Assembly: GCA_023387655.1 (NCBI GenBank)
Contig: JAEWHR010000090.1
Coordinates: 1-48,720, forward strand
From: Bacillota bacterium
GTDB lineage: Bacteria; Bacillota; Clostridia; Lachnospirales; Lachnospiraceae
Reading direction: 5' to 3'
Length of the DNA stretch: 48,720 bases
A model generated the notes under the pieces. That model was not told the DNA's origin. It ran no database searches and worked only from the letters and a program-made list of their open reading frames with translations. Position numbers and translations under genes: made by a program. Of this stretch, positions 8,624 to 17,207 are shown piece after piece. How positions within the stretch are numbered: position 1 is the stretch's first letter; every line of letters begins with the position of its first letter.

Positions 8624-9512
8624 TGTTGGCAGTTTAACTAAAAATGATTCGGTATTAGAGCTTTCGAATACATTAGATATAATCTTCCTAACATATCAGA
8701 GGGAGAAAGAGCAACTATTAGATGATTATGAAATGAAAAAGAAAGAATACCAACAGTTATTATTAGCGGTGGATAATATTAGAACAGCTTATATGAATCC
8801 TTACATAAATCAGCTATATCAAGAATTAGAAGAGTTTGGGAGTCCAAGTAAAAAACCAAATTTTATCACTTTTTTAACAGATCAATCGTTAACAAATACT
8901 TGGAATGATAATGAGATTAAACGAAGGTATGTTATAGCAAAGAAGCGCTTATTAAAGACTAAAATTGATAGGAAGGACATAGTAACAAAATTCTTTTCCG
9001 AATGGACAAGCAATAAGAAAAAATTAGAAATTGGTAATCAGGATTTAAAGAAACTGCAGGATATGATTGAAATACAAAGACAAGAATACTTAGAGGAAAT
9101 AAAAAAGATATCGGAGATGATCCCAAAACTAAAGATTTATCTTGATATACTTATTGAATTAAAAGTTATTATAAAGGAGATTGTTTTACCGGAAACAGAA
9201 GGGATACATGCCTTCTTAGTTGCAAAACACATGGCAGCGCAGATTTCTGTTCGACAATACCCAGGAACAGTTACATTAGAATCGATTTTAAAGTTATCTA
9301 ATACACCCTACGAAATGCATTATTTGTTTATAAAACAGTTGTTTTATTTCTATTCGAATGTTATTGAACTATTGGAACATTCTATTAACATTGATTTTTC
9401 TGCAAAAAACAGTATTACACCGAAGGAGTTTTCTTGGATACAGGAGAAAAAAGAAGTCATAGATAAGTCTGTCAACGAAATGAAAAGAAATTTATTTTAT
9501 ATACAAAAGTAA
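8616..9512 (+). CDS. Coiled-coil protein coupled to the preceding membrane protein, function unknown
   Basis: This 298-residue, highly charged, helix-rich soluble protein has heptad-like stretches around residues 25-50 (REKEQLLDDYEMKKKEYQQL) and 145-175 (LKKLQDMIEIQRQEYLEEIKK). It has no signal peptide, membrane helix or nucleotide-binding motif. The ATG lies inside the last codons of the 94-aa membrane protein, with GGGGG just upstream, so the two are made from one transcript. A simple inference is that the membrane protein anchors or recruits this one. I do not recognise a family. Confidence 0.78.
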   Translation: MFNVGSLTKNDSVLELSNTLDIIFLTYQREKEQLLDDYEMKKKEYQQLLLAVDNIRTAYMNPYINQLYQELEEFGSPSKKPNFITFLTDQSLTNTWNDNEIKRRYVIAKKRLLKTKIDRKDIVTKFFSEWTSNKKKLEIGNQDLKKLQDMIEIQRQEYLEEIKKISEMIPKLKIYLDILIELKVIIKEIVLPETEGIHAFLVAKHMAAQISVRQYPGTVTLESILKLSNTPYEMHYLFIKQLFYFYSNVIELLEHSINIDFSAKNSITPKEFSWIQEKKEVIDKSVNEMKRNLFYIQK

Positions 9513-9654
9513 GTGATAGGGGAAGAATTCCAATTATTTTTACTTGCATTATGGATAGTAATTAGTTAAACTATACATAATTACTAAATACGTGCAAAGA
9601 TAAAATACTATATTAGTCAATTTACATAGGAAAAATAAAATTTCGGAGGATGCG

Positions 9655-11982
9655 ATGAAACGAATTCCGATTGTAATTCAATTAATATTTATTTTGTTAT
9701 TATTGTTTTTGATACCTACAGTAATGACAGGATATTACAGCAATATTCAAATTATGAAATATTCTGAAGAAGAAATTGCAACTTCTGCTATGGCTCAGAT
9801 TGATACAGGTAGCTCTTATAGTGAAGCAATCTTGATGAATATTGTTAAGAACATATTACAAATGGTAGGTACCAACGAATTTAATGGTTTAAAAAACCTA
9901 ACTACATATGAAGTACTAAACTCAGAATATAGTAAAGTAAATGTTGCAGTCCAAATTTATAATCAGATGCGTGAAATTCAAAGTAACAATCGAATTGTAA
10001 ATTCCATTTATTTTTGTTTAGATGGCGCTGATTATGTTATTTCTACAAATCGTGGGATTGTAAAAAAACAAGCTTATGAGGATGTAACTTGGCTGGATGA
10101 GTTAGAGTCTAAACGTCAGGGTTCCGCTGGAATTTGGCATCCAAGAAAATATAATGCAGCTACTATTAGCGAAATAGAAAATGGAAAGACTGCTATTGAA
10201 ATAAAGAATGTAATCTCTTTTATCTATCGTCTAAATAGATTGACGACATCAACCAAAGGAACTATTGTTGTAAATATTGACGCGCAACAACTAAATGAGT
10301 TGTTATTTTCTAGTTTAAATTCAAAAGAAGCTCAGGGACTCATGGTAATGCCGGATGGCACAATTATTTCTCACAAAGAAAATTCTAAGTTTCTTAAAAA
10401 ATTTGAGGATATTGAATTTGTAAAAGACTCTCTTTCCAGTGGAATTACGACAGGCTATCAATATCAAAAAGATGGAGAGCGGGCTATCTTATTAACTTAT
10501 CAAAAATCTCCACAATTTCAATGGATTTATGTAAATACCTATAATATGGATACACTGATGAGTAAGGCAGAAAGTATACGCTATGGCTATTCTATATTTA
10601 TTTTAATAATTATTGCTCTAGGTACTATTGTTGTAGTTGTATTAGCAAGAGAGTTCTCAAAGCCAATGAGAAAGTTAGTTCAGAATGTAAAGCAACTAAA
10701 TGGTATGGAAGAACTTGGTGTAAAAAATGAATTATCATTTCTAAGTGGTGCAATAGAAAAGATACAGGAACAAGAGAGTGAATTACATCAACTTTTAAAG
10801 GAAAAAGAAGTGGAAGCGAAAAATTTACTCCTTCATAATCTGTTAACTGGAGAATTAACAAATCAAAAACAAATTGGTGATATCGAAAAGATATTTCCTT
10901 ACAATCATTATATGGTTGCAATATTATCCATTGATAATACAAAACTATATCTTGAGACGACAGCAAAAGAGAAACGTGGAATACAGCGTTTTGCTCTTCA
11001 AGATAAGATAAAAAAAGCGTTCTCTGAGGGGTATCATGTAGAATCCATACGAAATGGTGCGGGTATGATGGCTATCATTATTAATATGAAGTCATATGAT
11101 TATGTAAAAGTGTCAAGAGAATTGTTTCATATATTAACGGGAATCCGACAAGAAGCATATCGTATCTTTGAATATACGGTTACAGTGGGGGTTTCTACGG
11201 TACATAATGGATATGAATTGATTAATGAATGTCATGTGGAAGCATTAGAAGCAATTAAGCGACGTATTATTGTTGGTCGTAACCAAATTATATTCTGGAA
11301 TCCTCAAAAGAAAGAGAATAATAAATATTCTTATTCTTATAACGGAGAGAAAAAGATTTTGAATTTCCTCTCAGCAGGAGATGCAGAAAGTGCTAAAGCA
11401 GAGCTTTCTTTAATTTTTAAGGATATTAAGCAGAAAGAAGATATTTCTTATGAAAATTTATTATTGATTTTAAACCAATTAACAGGTGCTACAGTAAAAT
11501 TTATGATGGAACAATATATAAACACAAGTAAGGTATTTGGAAATAACACGAATTTATATCAGACAATTGGTGGGATGGATACCTTAGAAGATATCGAAGC
11601 TTATTTAGGTAAGGTTTATATTTCAATAACAGAATATTTAAAGGAATTTCAAGAAAATACTTCAGAGAAAAGTTCAGAACAGATACTTATGTATTTACGG
11701 AAAAAGTATAAAGAGGAAATCGTATTTGAAGATCTTGCAAATCAAATTGGTATTAGCTATTCGTACATGAGGAAAATGATACGAGAAGAAACTGGAAATA
11801 GCTTGATGGACAATGTGAATCTTTTACGTATTGATGAGGCAAAACGTTTATTGCTACACTCGGATTTAAGCCTTACACAGATAGCAACAGAAGTAGGATA
11901 TAATAATGTACAGAGCTTGAATCGATTCTTTAAGAAGTACGAAGGAGTAACTCCTAGTGACTTTAAGAATAATATAAAATAA
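9655..11982 (+). CDS. Membrane-bound AraC-family sensor/regulator (YesS-like)
   Basis: This 775-residue one-protein sensor and regulator has a first membrane helix at about 5-27, an extracytoplasmic sensing region (about 28-305, Cache-like), a second helix at about 307-330, a HAMP-like and coiled linker (about 335-390), a GGDEF-like-position central region without a GGDEF motif, and two AraC helix-turn-helix motifs at about 675-775 ending GYNNVQSLNRFFKKYEGVTPSDFK. A GGAGG site precedes the ATG. YesS-type regulators typically sit beside CUT1 oligosaccharide importers and activate them; this one lies directly upstream of such a transporter, separated by its own terminator. The ligand is inferred to be a pectin-derived saccharide. 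Confidence 0.85.
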   Translation: MKRIPIVIQLIFILLLLFLIPTVMTGYYSNIQIMKYSEEEIATSAMAQIDTGSSYSEAILMNIVKNILQMVGTNEFNGLKNLTTYEVLNSEYSKVNVAVQIYNQMREIQSNNRIVNSIYFCLDGADYVISTNRGIVKKQAYEDVTWLDELESKRQGSAGIWHPRKYNAATISEIENGKTAIEIKNVISFIYRLNRLTTSTKGTIVVNIDAQQLNELLFSSLNSKEAQGLMVMPDGTIISHKENSKFLKKFEDIEFVKDSLSSGITTGYQYQKDGERAILLTYQKSPQFQWIYVNTYNMDTLMSKAESIRYGYSIFILIIIALGTIVVVVLAREFSKPMRKLVQNVKQLNGMEELGVKNELSFLSGAIEKIQEQESELHQLLKEKEVEAKNLLLHNLLTGELTNQKQIGDIEKIFPYNHYMVAILSIDNTKLYLETTAKEKRGIQRFALQDKIKKAFSEGYHVESIRNGAGMMAIIINMKSYDYVKVSRELFHILTGIRQEAYRIFEYTVTVGVSTVHNGYELINECHVEALEAIKRRIIVGRNQIIFWNPQKKENNKYSYSYNGEKKILNFLSAGDAESAKAELSLIFKDIKQKEDISYENLLLILNQLTGATVKFMMEQYINTSKVFGNNTNLYQTIGGMDTLEDIEAYLGKVYISITEYLKEFQENTSEKSSEQILMYLRKKYKEEIVFEDLANQIGISYSYMRKMIREETGNSLMDNVNLLRIDEAKRLLLHSDLSLTQIATEVGYNNVQSLNRFFKKYEGVTPSDFKNNIK

Positions 11983-12002
11983 TTCAAATGTTTAATTTGT
12001 GC

Positions 12003-12054
12003 AAAATATCCATAAAACCAGGCTGTCAAAATGGTTTTATGGATATTTTTTTTG
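12003..12054 (+). terminator. Strong rho-independent terminator after the sensor gene
   Basis: AAAATATCCATAAAACCA (from 12003) pairs with TGGTTTTATGGATATTTT (from 12032), followed by a long T-run to 12053. It separates the regulator transcript from the transporter operon. Confidence 0.9.
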
Positions 12055-12071
12055 ATTTTCGCTATCAAATT

Positions 12072-12228
12072 TGATACTAATAACGTATCATTTGTTGATT
12101 CGTCCATACTCTTTTTTGGATAAAATTATGTAATATTTTGTTATATAGTCGTTGAAACACTATTAATACAAGGCTTTGTAGAATAATCATAAACGATATG
12201 TAGTATCAAAAATGATTATTTACAAAGC
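12072..12228 (+). promoter_or_regulatory. Leader/operator region of the transporter operon with two inverted repeats
   Basis: TGATAC (12072-12077) and GTATCA (12085-12090) form a spaced palindrome that could be an operator. Further down, GCTTTGTA-GAATAATCAT (12173-12190) and ATGATTATT-TACAAAGC (12212-12228) form a 17-bp stem with one bulged base and a 21-base loop. No T-run follows the stem, so it is not a plain terminator; it lies about 75 bases before the permease start. Either regulator binding or an RNA switch/stability element is possible. Confidence 0.5.
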
Positions 12229-12303
12229 TATACTTCCAGTTTATAGTGTGAGTATGTGAAATGAAAAAATGCACAAAACAACAAACAGAAGGAGATGGTA
12301 TTT

Positions 12304-13266
12304 GTGAAATTTGCCAAGGCAAATAAGAGAAGCAACAGTGTGGTTCCTTTACAAATGAGGAAAAGGGGCATATTTCATTACATAAAGAAAGATTGGCAAC
12401 TATACGTATTGTTGCTAGTACCATTAGCTTTTGCATTAATCTTTAAATATGGTTCGTATTTTGGATTAACCATAGCTTTTAAAGATTATAAGATATTAAA
12501 AGGTTTTAGTGGTAGTGAATGGGTTGGGTTTGATATCTTCCGTAAAGTATTTACGATGAGAAACTTTTCAGTTGCGGTTCGAAATACTCTATTATTAAAT
12601 GTATTAACCTTACTATTTGGATTCCCAATGCCAATAATCCTAGCTCTCCTATTAAATGAAGTTAAGAATAAATACTTTAAAAAAGTAACACAAACCTTAA
12701 TTTATTTACCTCATTTTTTATCTTTCATTATTATTGGTGCGATGGCCTACCAAATTTTTGGTCAGGCAAGTGGTGTAGTTAATAATATCATTGAATCGCT
12801 AGGTGGTAATAGAATACCATTTTTACAAGAGAATACTCATTGGTTAGTGTCTTACGTCATAATTAATGTTTGGCAGACAATGGGATGGGGTACGATTATT
12901 TACTTGGCAGCAATAACTAGTGTAAACCCAGAACTATATGAAGCTGCTACAGTTGATGGAGCAGGTCGATGGGGGAGAATTAAACATGTCACGCTTCCAT
13001 GTATTAGAAGTACTATTGTAACCCTTCTTATTATGAACTTAGGTAAGATCATGGCTGGTTCTTTTGAAAATGTATATGCACTTATGAATGTAGCTACTCC
13101 AGAATATACAACAACAATTCCAATCCTAGTTTATCGTATGGGTTTATCCAATGGTAAGTACAGTGAGGCAACTGCAATTGGTTTATTCCAGTCAGTAATT
13201 GGTCTAGCACTTGTTCTTATATCCGATCGAATAGCGAAGAAACTTGGCGAAGATGGCTTGTTATAA
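12304..13266 (+). CDS. CUT1 ABC transporter permease, LplB-like
   Basis: This permease of about 320 residues has six hydrophobic helices and the EAA cytoplasmic loop EAATVDGAGRWGRIKHVTLP at about residues 212-232, which docks the ATPase. It would import oligosaccharides together with the next permease and the lipoprotein binding protein. The GTG at 12304 is preferred because GGAG (12291-12294) abuts the ATG at 12295 and cannot serve it, but lies nine bases from the GTG. No ATPase gene is present in the cluster, as usual for this class, which shares an MsmX-type ATPase encoded elsewhere. The next gene starts 12 bases later. Confidence 0.9.
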   Translation: MKFAKANKRSNSVVPLQMRKRGIFHYIKKDWQLYVLLLVPLAFALIFKYGSYFGLTIAFKDYKILKGFSGSEWVGFDIFRKVFTMRNFSVAVRNTLLLNVLTLLFGFPMPIILALLLNEVKNKYFKKVTQTLIYLPHFLSFIIIGAMAYQIFGQASGVVNNIIESLGGNRIPFLQENTHWLVSYVIINVWQTMGWGTIIYLAAITSVNPELYEAATVDGAGRWGRIKHVTLPCIRSTIVTLLIMNLGKIMAGSFENVYALMNVATPEYTTTIPILVYRMGLSNGKYSEATAIGLFQSVIGLALVLISDRIAKKLGEDGLL

Positions 13267-13278
13267 GGAGGAGAGCAG

Positions 13279-13788
13279 ATGGAAGCAAAATTACAAACAA
13301 AGAGTTTAGACAAAAGAGTAACAAAACATAAGATAACAGACGGAATCGCATCATTTTTTATCCATTTTGTGTTGTTACTTACTGCATTGACTTGTGTATT
13401 ACCTTTTCTTCATGTGTTTTCAAAGTCAGTAAGTAATGAAGCATATGTAATTGCCAATAAGGTTTTTCTATTACCAAAAGATTTTACAATATCAGCGTAT
13501 CAGAAAGTATTTGCAGATACTAGTATACTGAGATCTTTTTATGTATCTGTAGTAGTAACCATATTATTTACGATATTAGGCATATTAATTACGCTATGTG
13601 CAGCGTATCCATTGTCAAGAAAGGGATTAAAAGGCCGCTCCTTCATCACCTTCTTATTTATGTTTACAATGTATTTTTCTGCAGGTATTATACCGGAGTA
13701 TTTATTAATGAATAACTTAGGACTTTTGGACACATGGGCAGTATTAATCTTACCTTTAGCATTTAGTCCTTATAATTTCCTAATATGA
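13279..13788 (+). CDS. CUT1 ABC permease, YtcP-like, N-terminal part of a split gene
   Basis: These 169 residues cover the first membrane segments of a YtcP/CUT1 permease, beginning MEAKLQTKSLDKR and running through FHVFSKSVSNE-type and PEYLLMNNLGLLDTWAVLILPLAFSPYNFLI. The TGA at 13786-13788 then ends the frame just before the EAA loop. The remainder continues in the +2 frame from the ATG at 13785, giving a combined length (about 304 residues) normal for this family. One missing base in TTCCTAATATGAAG (an intact form would read ...ATAATGAAG) explains the break. It could be a real mutation, a sequencing error, or a coupled split gene using the ATGA overlap. An AAGGAGG site precedes the start. 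Confidence 0.75.
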   Translation: MEAKLQTKSLDKRVTKHKITDGIASFFIHFVLLLTALTCVLPFLHVFSKSVSNEAYVIANKVFLLPKDFTISAYQKVFADTSILRSFYVSVVVTILFTILGILITLCAAYPLSRKGLKGRSFITFLFMFTMYFSAGIIPEYLLMNNLGLLDTWAVLILPLAFSPYNFLI

Positions 13789-14195
13789 AGACATCCCTAC
13801 AAAGCACGATACCTGATAGTTTAATTGAATCGGCTCACCTCGATGGTGCAACACAATTTCAAATACTTAGGAGAATTGTGGTACCACTATCCAAACCGAT
13901 ACTTGCCACATTATCCTTATTTTATGCAGTGGGCCGTTGGAATGCTTATTCCGATGCATTGTTTTATGTAAAACAGAATGTATCCTTAAGACCGCTACAG
14001 TTAAAAATGTATTATTTAGTAGTATCAGCGACAGAGTCATTACAAGCAGCATCTGAAGGTGCGGCTCAGATTACAAACCCAGAAGTTTTAAAAGCAGCAT
14101 GTATCATGTTTGCTACGATTCCAATTATTTGTATTTACCCATTCGTTCAGAAGTTTTTTGTTCAGGGGACTATGATTGGTTCGGTGAAAGGTTGA
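13785..14195 (+). CDS. CUT1 ABC permease, YtcP-like, C-terminal part of a split gene
   Basis: These 136 residues start MKTSLQSTIPDSLIESAHLDG and include the EAA loop ESAHLDGATQFQILRRIVVPLSKP and the last two membrane helices, ending in the usual FVQGTMIGSVKG. It overlaps the N-terminal part by the four bases ATGA. No ribosome binding site precedes it, so expression would need re-initiation or frameshifting. In intact homologues this region is fused to the previous frame. Whether the transporter works depends on this junction. Confidence 0.75.
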   Translation: MKTSLQSTIPDSLIESAHLDGATQFQILRRIVVPLSKPILATLSLFYAVGRWNAYSDALFYVKQNVSLRPLQLKMYYLVVSATESLQAASEGAAQITNPEVLKAACIMFATIPIICIYPFVQKFFVQGTMIGSVKG

Positions 14196-14251
14196 TAGTT
14201 TTCCGGGGGTCCGGATACTATATAAATGTATTTGAAAAGGGAGGTACTATT

Positions 14252-15925
14252 ATGAGAAAATCAATGAAAAAAGTAGCAGCACTTGTGCTAACGCTTGCTA
14301 TGTCTACGGCATTATTAGCAGCCTGTGGAAACAAAGGCGAAACAGTTGATTCTAAGAAAGACCCTACCATAGCGCCTACAAAGGCAGCTGAAAATAGTCA
14401 GGGGACTACAGATCCTACCAAAGCTCCAGAAGGTGGTTTTAAGGATTATTCCAAGGGATTTGAAAAAAACGTAACTATTCAAATCCCTGTTTATGACAGA
14501 GCTTTCGAAGGTTGGAATCCAACAAACAATTATTATACTCAGTGGGTACAAAAAGAATTTGGTGATAAATACAATGTCAAAGTTGAATTTGTTGCAATTG
14601 GTAGATCAACAGAGGTAACTGACTTTAATCAGATGTTAGCTGCTGGTACAGCACCAGATATTATTTTCCATTATGATATGCCACAAGCAATTGCTTACTA
14701 TGATGAAGGTGCAATGCAGGAATTAAACTATGATGAAATTGCTAACTATGCACCTACATATTATAAAAACCTTGGTTCTACTATTGATTCCTATGGTACG
14801 ATCAACGGTGAGAAGGTTTTCTTCTTTGCATCAAGACCAACTGCTTATAACTGGGTTACTTTAATTAGACAAGATTGGATTGACAAAGTTGGTAAGGCAA
14901 TGCCTGCCAATTTAACTGAATTAAATGAATTATATGCTGCTTGGAGAGATGCGGGTCTTGGAAATGGTGGAGGCGCTTTGGTTCAGAACAACTTTACGTA
15001 CGATTATTTCTTCCGTTCCTGGCCAATCGATTCAGATGAGAGAGCATTATATTCAGATCTTTCTGTTGCTGCATTACCATGGGAAGCAACACATAAATTC
15101 TTAAAGAACTTAAATTACCAATATAATAACAATTTAATCGATAAAGAGTTTTACTTAAATACTGATGATGCTTCAACAAAAGCAGATTTCGTATCTGGTA
15201 ACAGCGGTGTATATAGCCTTTATTTGTCAAGTTCCACTGATGTTATGACTTCCTTATTGGCAAATAACCCAGATGCCAAAGTCTCGCTACTTCCTATGGC
15301 TGCTAATGTTCCAGAAGGTGGGGTTCCACAACAACGCGGATACTGGCCATTTGGTATGATTATGGGTATCAATTCTACTACTCCAGAAGAGGAGAGAGTT
15401 GCTGTATGGATGTACCTTGAGTGGTTAAGCCAGCCAGAGAACTTATTCTTCTTCCAGAATGGTGTAGAAGGTGCAAACTATACGTTAGATGCAGCTGGTT
15501 TAGCAGTTAAGAATGCAGATTTTACAGGAGAATCAAAACTTTCTAATAATAATAACAAAGACTATTGGTGTTTAGTAGTTGAGAGCGCACAATATGCAGA
15601 TGAAGACTTAAATTTCAAAGCTAATATTGCTAACTGGGCTCCAGCTGGTTATGAATATATAATTGAAGATGCTTACAAAGATTTTGTAGATAATCTAGAG
15701 TATATGACTCCAGATGCTATATTCTTAGATACGATTGAATCCGTAGCAGAATACAAGTCTGATTTAAATGACCTTTGGAAAGAGCTTTATGTACAGTGTG
15801 CAATGGCATCTGAAGCTGATTTCGAGGCAGTATATAAAAAAGCATGTGAAGAATACTTAGCGGCTGGATATCAGACAATTCTTGATGACAAACAGGCGGC
15901 TATATCAGCAGGTGGATACAATTAG
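14252..15925 (+). CDS. Extracellular solute-binding lipoprotein (family 1, sugar ABC transporter)
   Basis: This 557-residue lipoprotein has a signal peptide with basic start and lipobox LLAAC (C25), then a Thr/Pro/Lys-rich linker (about 30-65) and a periplasmic-binding-type fold typical of large LplA-like receptors. The ATG at 14252, preceded by GGGAGG, is chosen over longer in-frame starts. It would capture oligosaccharides outside the membrane for the two permeases upstream. It follows the split permease by 56 bases and is followed by a strong hairpin, a usual arrangement that keeps binding-protein mRNA abundant. The ligand is inferred from the neighbouring GH105 and GH112 enzymes. Confidence 0.9.
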   Translation: MRKSMKKVAALVLTLAMSTALLAACGNKGETVDSKKDPTIAPTKAAENSQGTTDPTKAPEGGFKDYSKGFEKNVTIQIPVYDRAFEGWNPTNNYYTQWVQKEFGDKYNVKVEFVAIGRSTEVTDFNQMLAAGTAPDIIFHYDMPQAIAYYDEGAMQELNYDEIANYAPTYYKNLGSTIDSYGTINGEKVFFFASRPTAYNWVTLIRQDWIDKVGKAMPANLTELNELYAAWRDAGLGNGGGALVQNNFTYDYFFRSWPIDSDERALYSDLSVAALPWEATHKFLKNLNYQYNNNLIDKEFYLNTDDASTKADFVSGNSGVYSLYLSSSTDVMTSLLANNPDAKVSLLPMAANVPEGGVPQQRGYWPFGMIMGINSTTPEEERVAVWMYLEWLSQPENLFFFQNGVEGANYTLDAAGLAVKNADFTGESKLSNNNNKDYWCLVVESAQYADEDLNFKANIANWAPAGYEYIIEDAYKDFVDNLEYMTPDAIFLDTIESVAEYKSDLNDLWKELYVQCAMASEADFEAVYKKACEEYLAAGYQTILDDKQAAISAGGYN

Positions 15926-16020
15926 GACTTAAACTAGGATAAGTAAGTACTATTTATAACTAAGAACAGAAAATTACTTATGGATTTTACAAAAGAAATG
16001 GTAACAAGTTCATAATCCAT

Positions 16021-16050
16021 ATAACCCTCCTGTTTTTACAGGAGGGTTAT
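16021..16050 (+). other. Intercistronic hairpin without T-run, contains an SD sequence
   Basis: ATAACCCTCCTGT (16021-16033) pairs perfectly over 13 bp with ACAGGAGGGTTAT (16038-16050) around a TTTT loop. No T-run follows, so it is more likely an mRNA-stabilising or attenuating element between the binding-protein and GH105 genes than a full terminator. The 3' arm holds AGGAGGG, followed by a three-codon frame (ATG at 16051, TGA at 16060-16062). Confidence 0.75.
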
Positions 16051-16099
16051 ATGATATCATGAAATCAATTCGCAAAGCGATGGCAGAATGGAGATTATT

Positions 16100-17131
16100 A
16101 TGTTTAAAATAGAGTATGATAAAGAAAAATTATTACAGGTTATTGACCGCGTTGTGAAAAAAACTATGACTATGGACATGACATGGGATTGGCCTTGCGG
16201 AGTTGCCTATTACGGAATTAGTGAGGCTTATCGTGTTACAAAGAATGAAGAATACATAAATTTATTAAAAGCTTGGGTTGATGAATACATTGACCTTGGA
16301 TTACCTAATTGGACTGTAAATACCTGTGCGATGGGACATTGTTTGATTACTTTATATGAAGCAACGGAAAACGAAACTTATTGGGATATCATAATGAGTA
16401 AAGTGGATTATATTCGCAATAAAGCTCTTCGTTTTGGAGACCGTGTACTTCAGCATACCGTATCTGTTAACAATGATTTCCCGGAACAAGCATGGGCAGA
16501 TACTTTATTTATGGCTGCATTTTTCTTATTAAGAGTTGGAGTAAAATTAAATGATGCTGATATGGTAGCAGATGCCCTTCATCAGTATTATTGGCATATT
16601 CAATATTTACAAGAGCCAAGTGAAAGCCTTTGGTACCACGGTTATAACAATATCAATAAAGATCATATGTCAGGTTTTTATTGGGGACGTGCTAATGCAT
16701 GGGCAGCTTATACGATGTCACAAGTTGGTAAGAGACTTCCTGAGCCATATTTATATCCAACCTTTATGGATATTGATTGTGCACTAAGAGATCAACTAGC
16801 AGCTCTTAAGCTTTTACAAACAAAAGATGGATTGTGGAGAACAATTTTAGACGATGAAGAATCTTATGAGGAAGTTTCTGCTAGTTGTGGTATTGCGGCA
16901 GCAATGGTAATAAATCGCAATCCACTTCACACCAAGTATATTCAAAAAGCATTGGATGGCATTCTTAAGAATATTTCGGAAGATGGCAGAGTACTGAATG
17001 TATCTGGTGGTACAGCAGTTATGAAAGACCGTGAAAGCTATCATAATGTCCCAAAAACTTGGATGCAGGGATGGGGACAAGGATTGGCACTTGCATTCTT
17101 ATCAGCAATTGTTGCAGATAGTTTGAAATAA
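16100..17131 (+). CDS. GH105 unsaturated rhamnogalacturonyl hydrolase (YteR/YesR-like)
   Basis: This 343-residue enzyme has an alpha/alpha barrel and no signal peptide, so it is cytoplasmic. Family hallmarks are MTWDWPCGVAYYGI near the start, EQAWADTLFMAAFFL with the likely catalytic aspartate D134, WYHGYN, and FYWGRANAWAAY (the WGRxNxW motif). GH105 enzymes hydrate and release the unsaturated galacturonic residue left by rhamnogalacturonan or pectate lyases. The ATG at 16100 has GGAG six bases before it and is preferred over 16088. It is followed 76 bases later by the GH112 phosphorylase, suggesting both act on the same imported pectin oligosaccharide. Confidence 0.88.
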   Translation: MFKIEYDKEKLLQVIDRVVKKTMTMDMTWDWPCGVAYYGISEAYRVTKNEEYINLLKAWVDEYIDLGLPNWTVNTCAMGHCLITLYEATENETYWDIIMSKVDYIRNKALRFGDRVLQHTVSVNNDFPEQAWADTLFMAAFFLLRVGVKLNDADMVADALHQYYWHIQYLQEPSESLWYHGYNNINKDHMSGFYWGRANAWAAYTMSQVGKRLPEPYLYPTFMDIDCALRDQLAALKLLQTKDGLWRTILDDEESYEEVSASCGIAAAMVINRNPLHTKYIQKALDGILKNISEDGRVLNVSGGTAVMKDRESYHNVPKTWMQGWGQGLALAFLSAIVADSLK

Positions 17132-17137
17132 ATACAG

Positions 17138-17183
17138 AAAGGGCTATTGTAATACATTATTTTAATTATTACGGCAGCCCTTT
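17138..17183 (+). other. Hairpin between GH105 and GH112 genes
   Basis: AAAGGGCT (17138-17145) pairs with AGCCCTTT (17176-17183), extended by ATTGTAAT with ATTACGGC through G-U pairs. Only a three-base T-run is present, so it is a weak terminator or a processing/stability stem just ahead of the GH112 ribosome binding site. Confidence 0.5.
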
Positions 17184-17207
17184 AATGCATAGATAAGGAG
17201 AACTAAC

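Noticed and set aside
13785..13788. Programmed ribosomal frameshift at the permease break
   Set aside because: No slippery heptamer or downstream pseudoknot is evident; ATGA re-initiation or a mutation/sequencing error is a better explanation.
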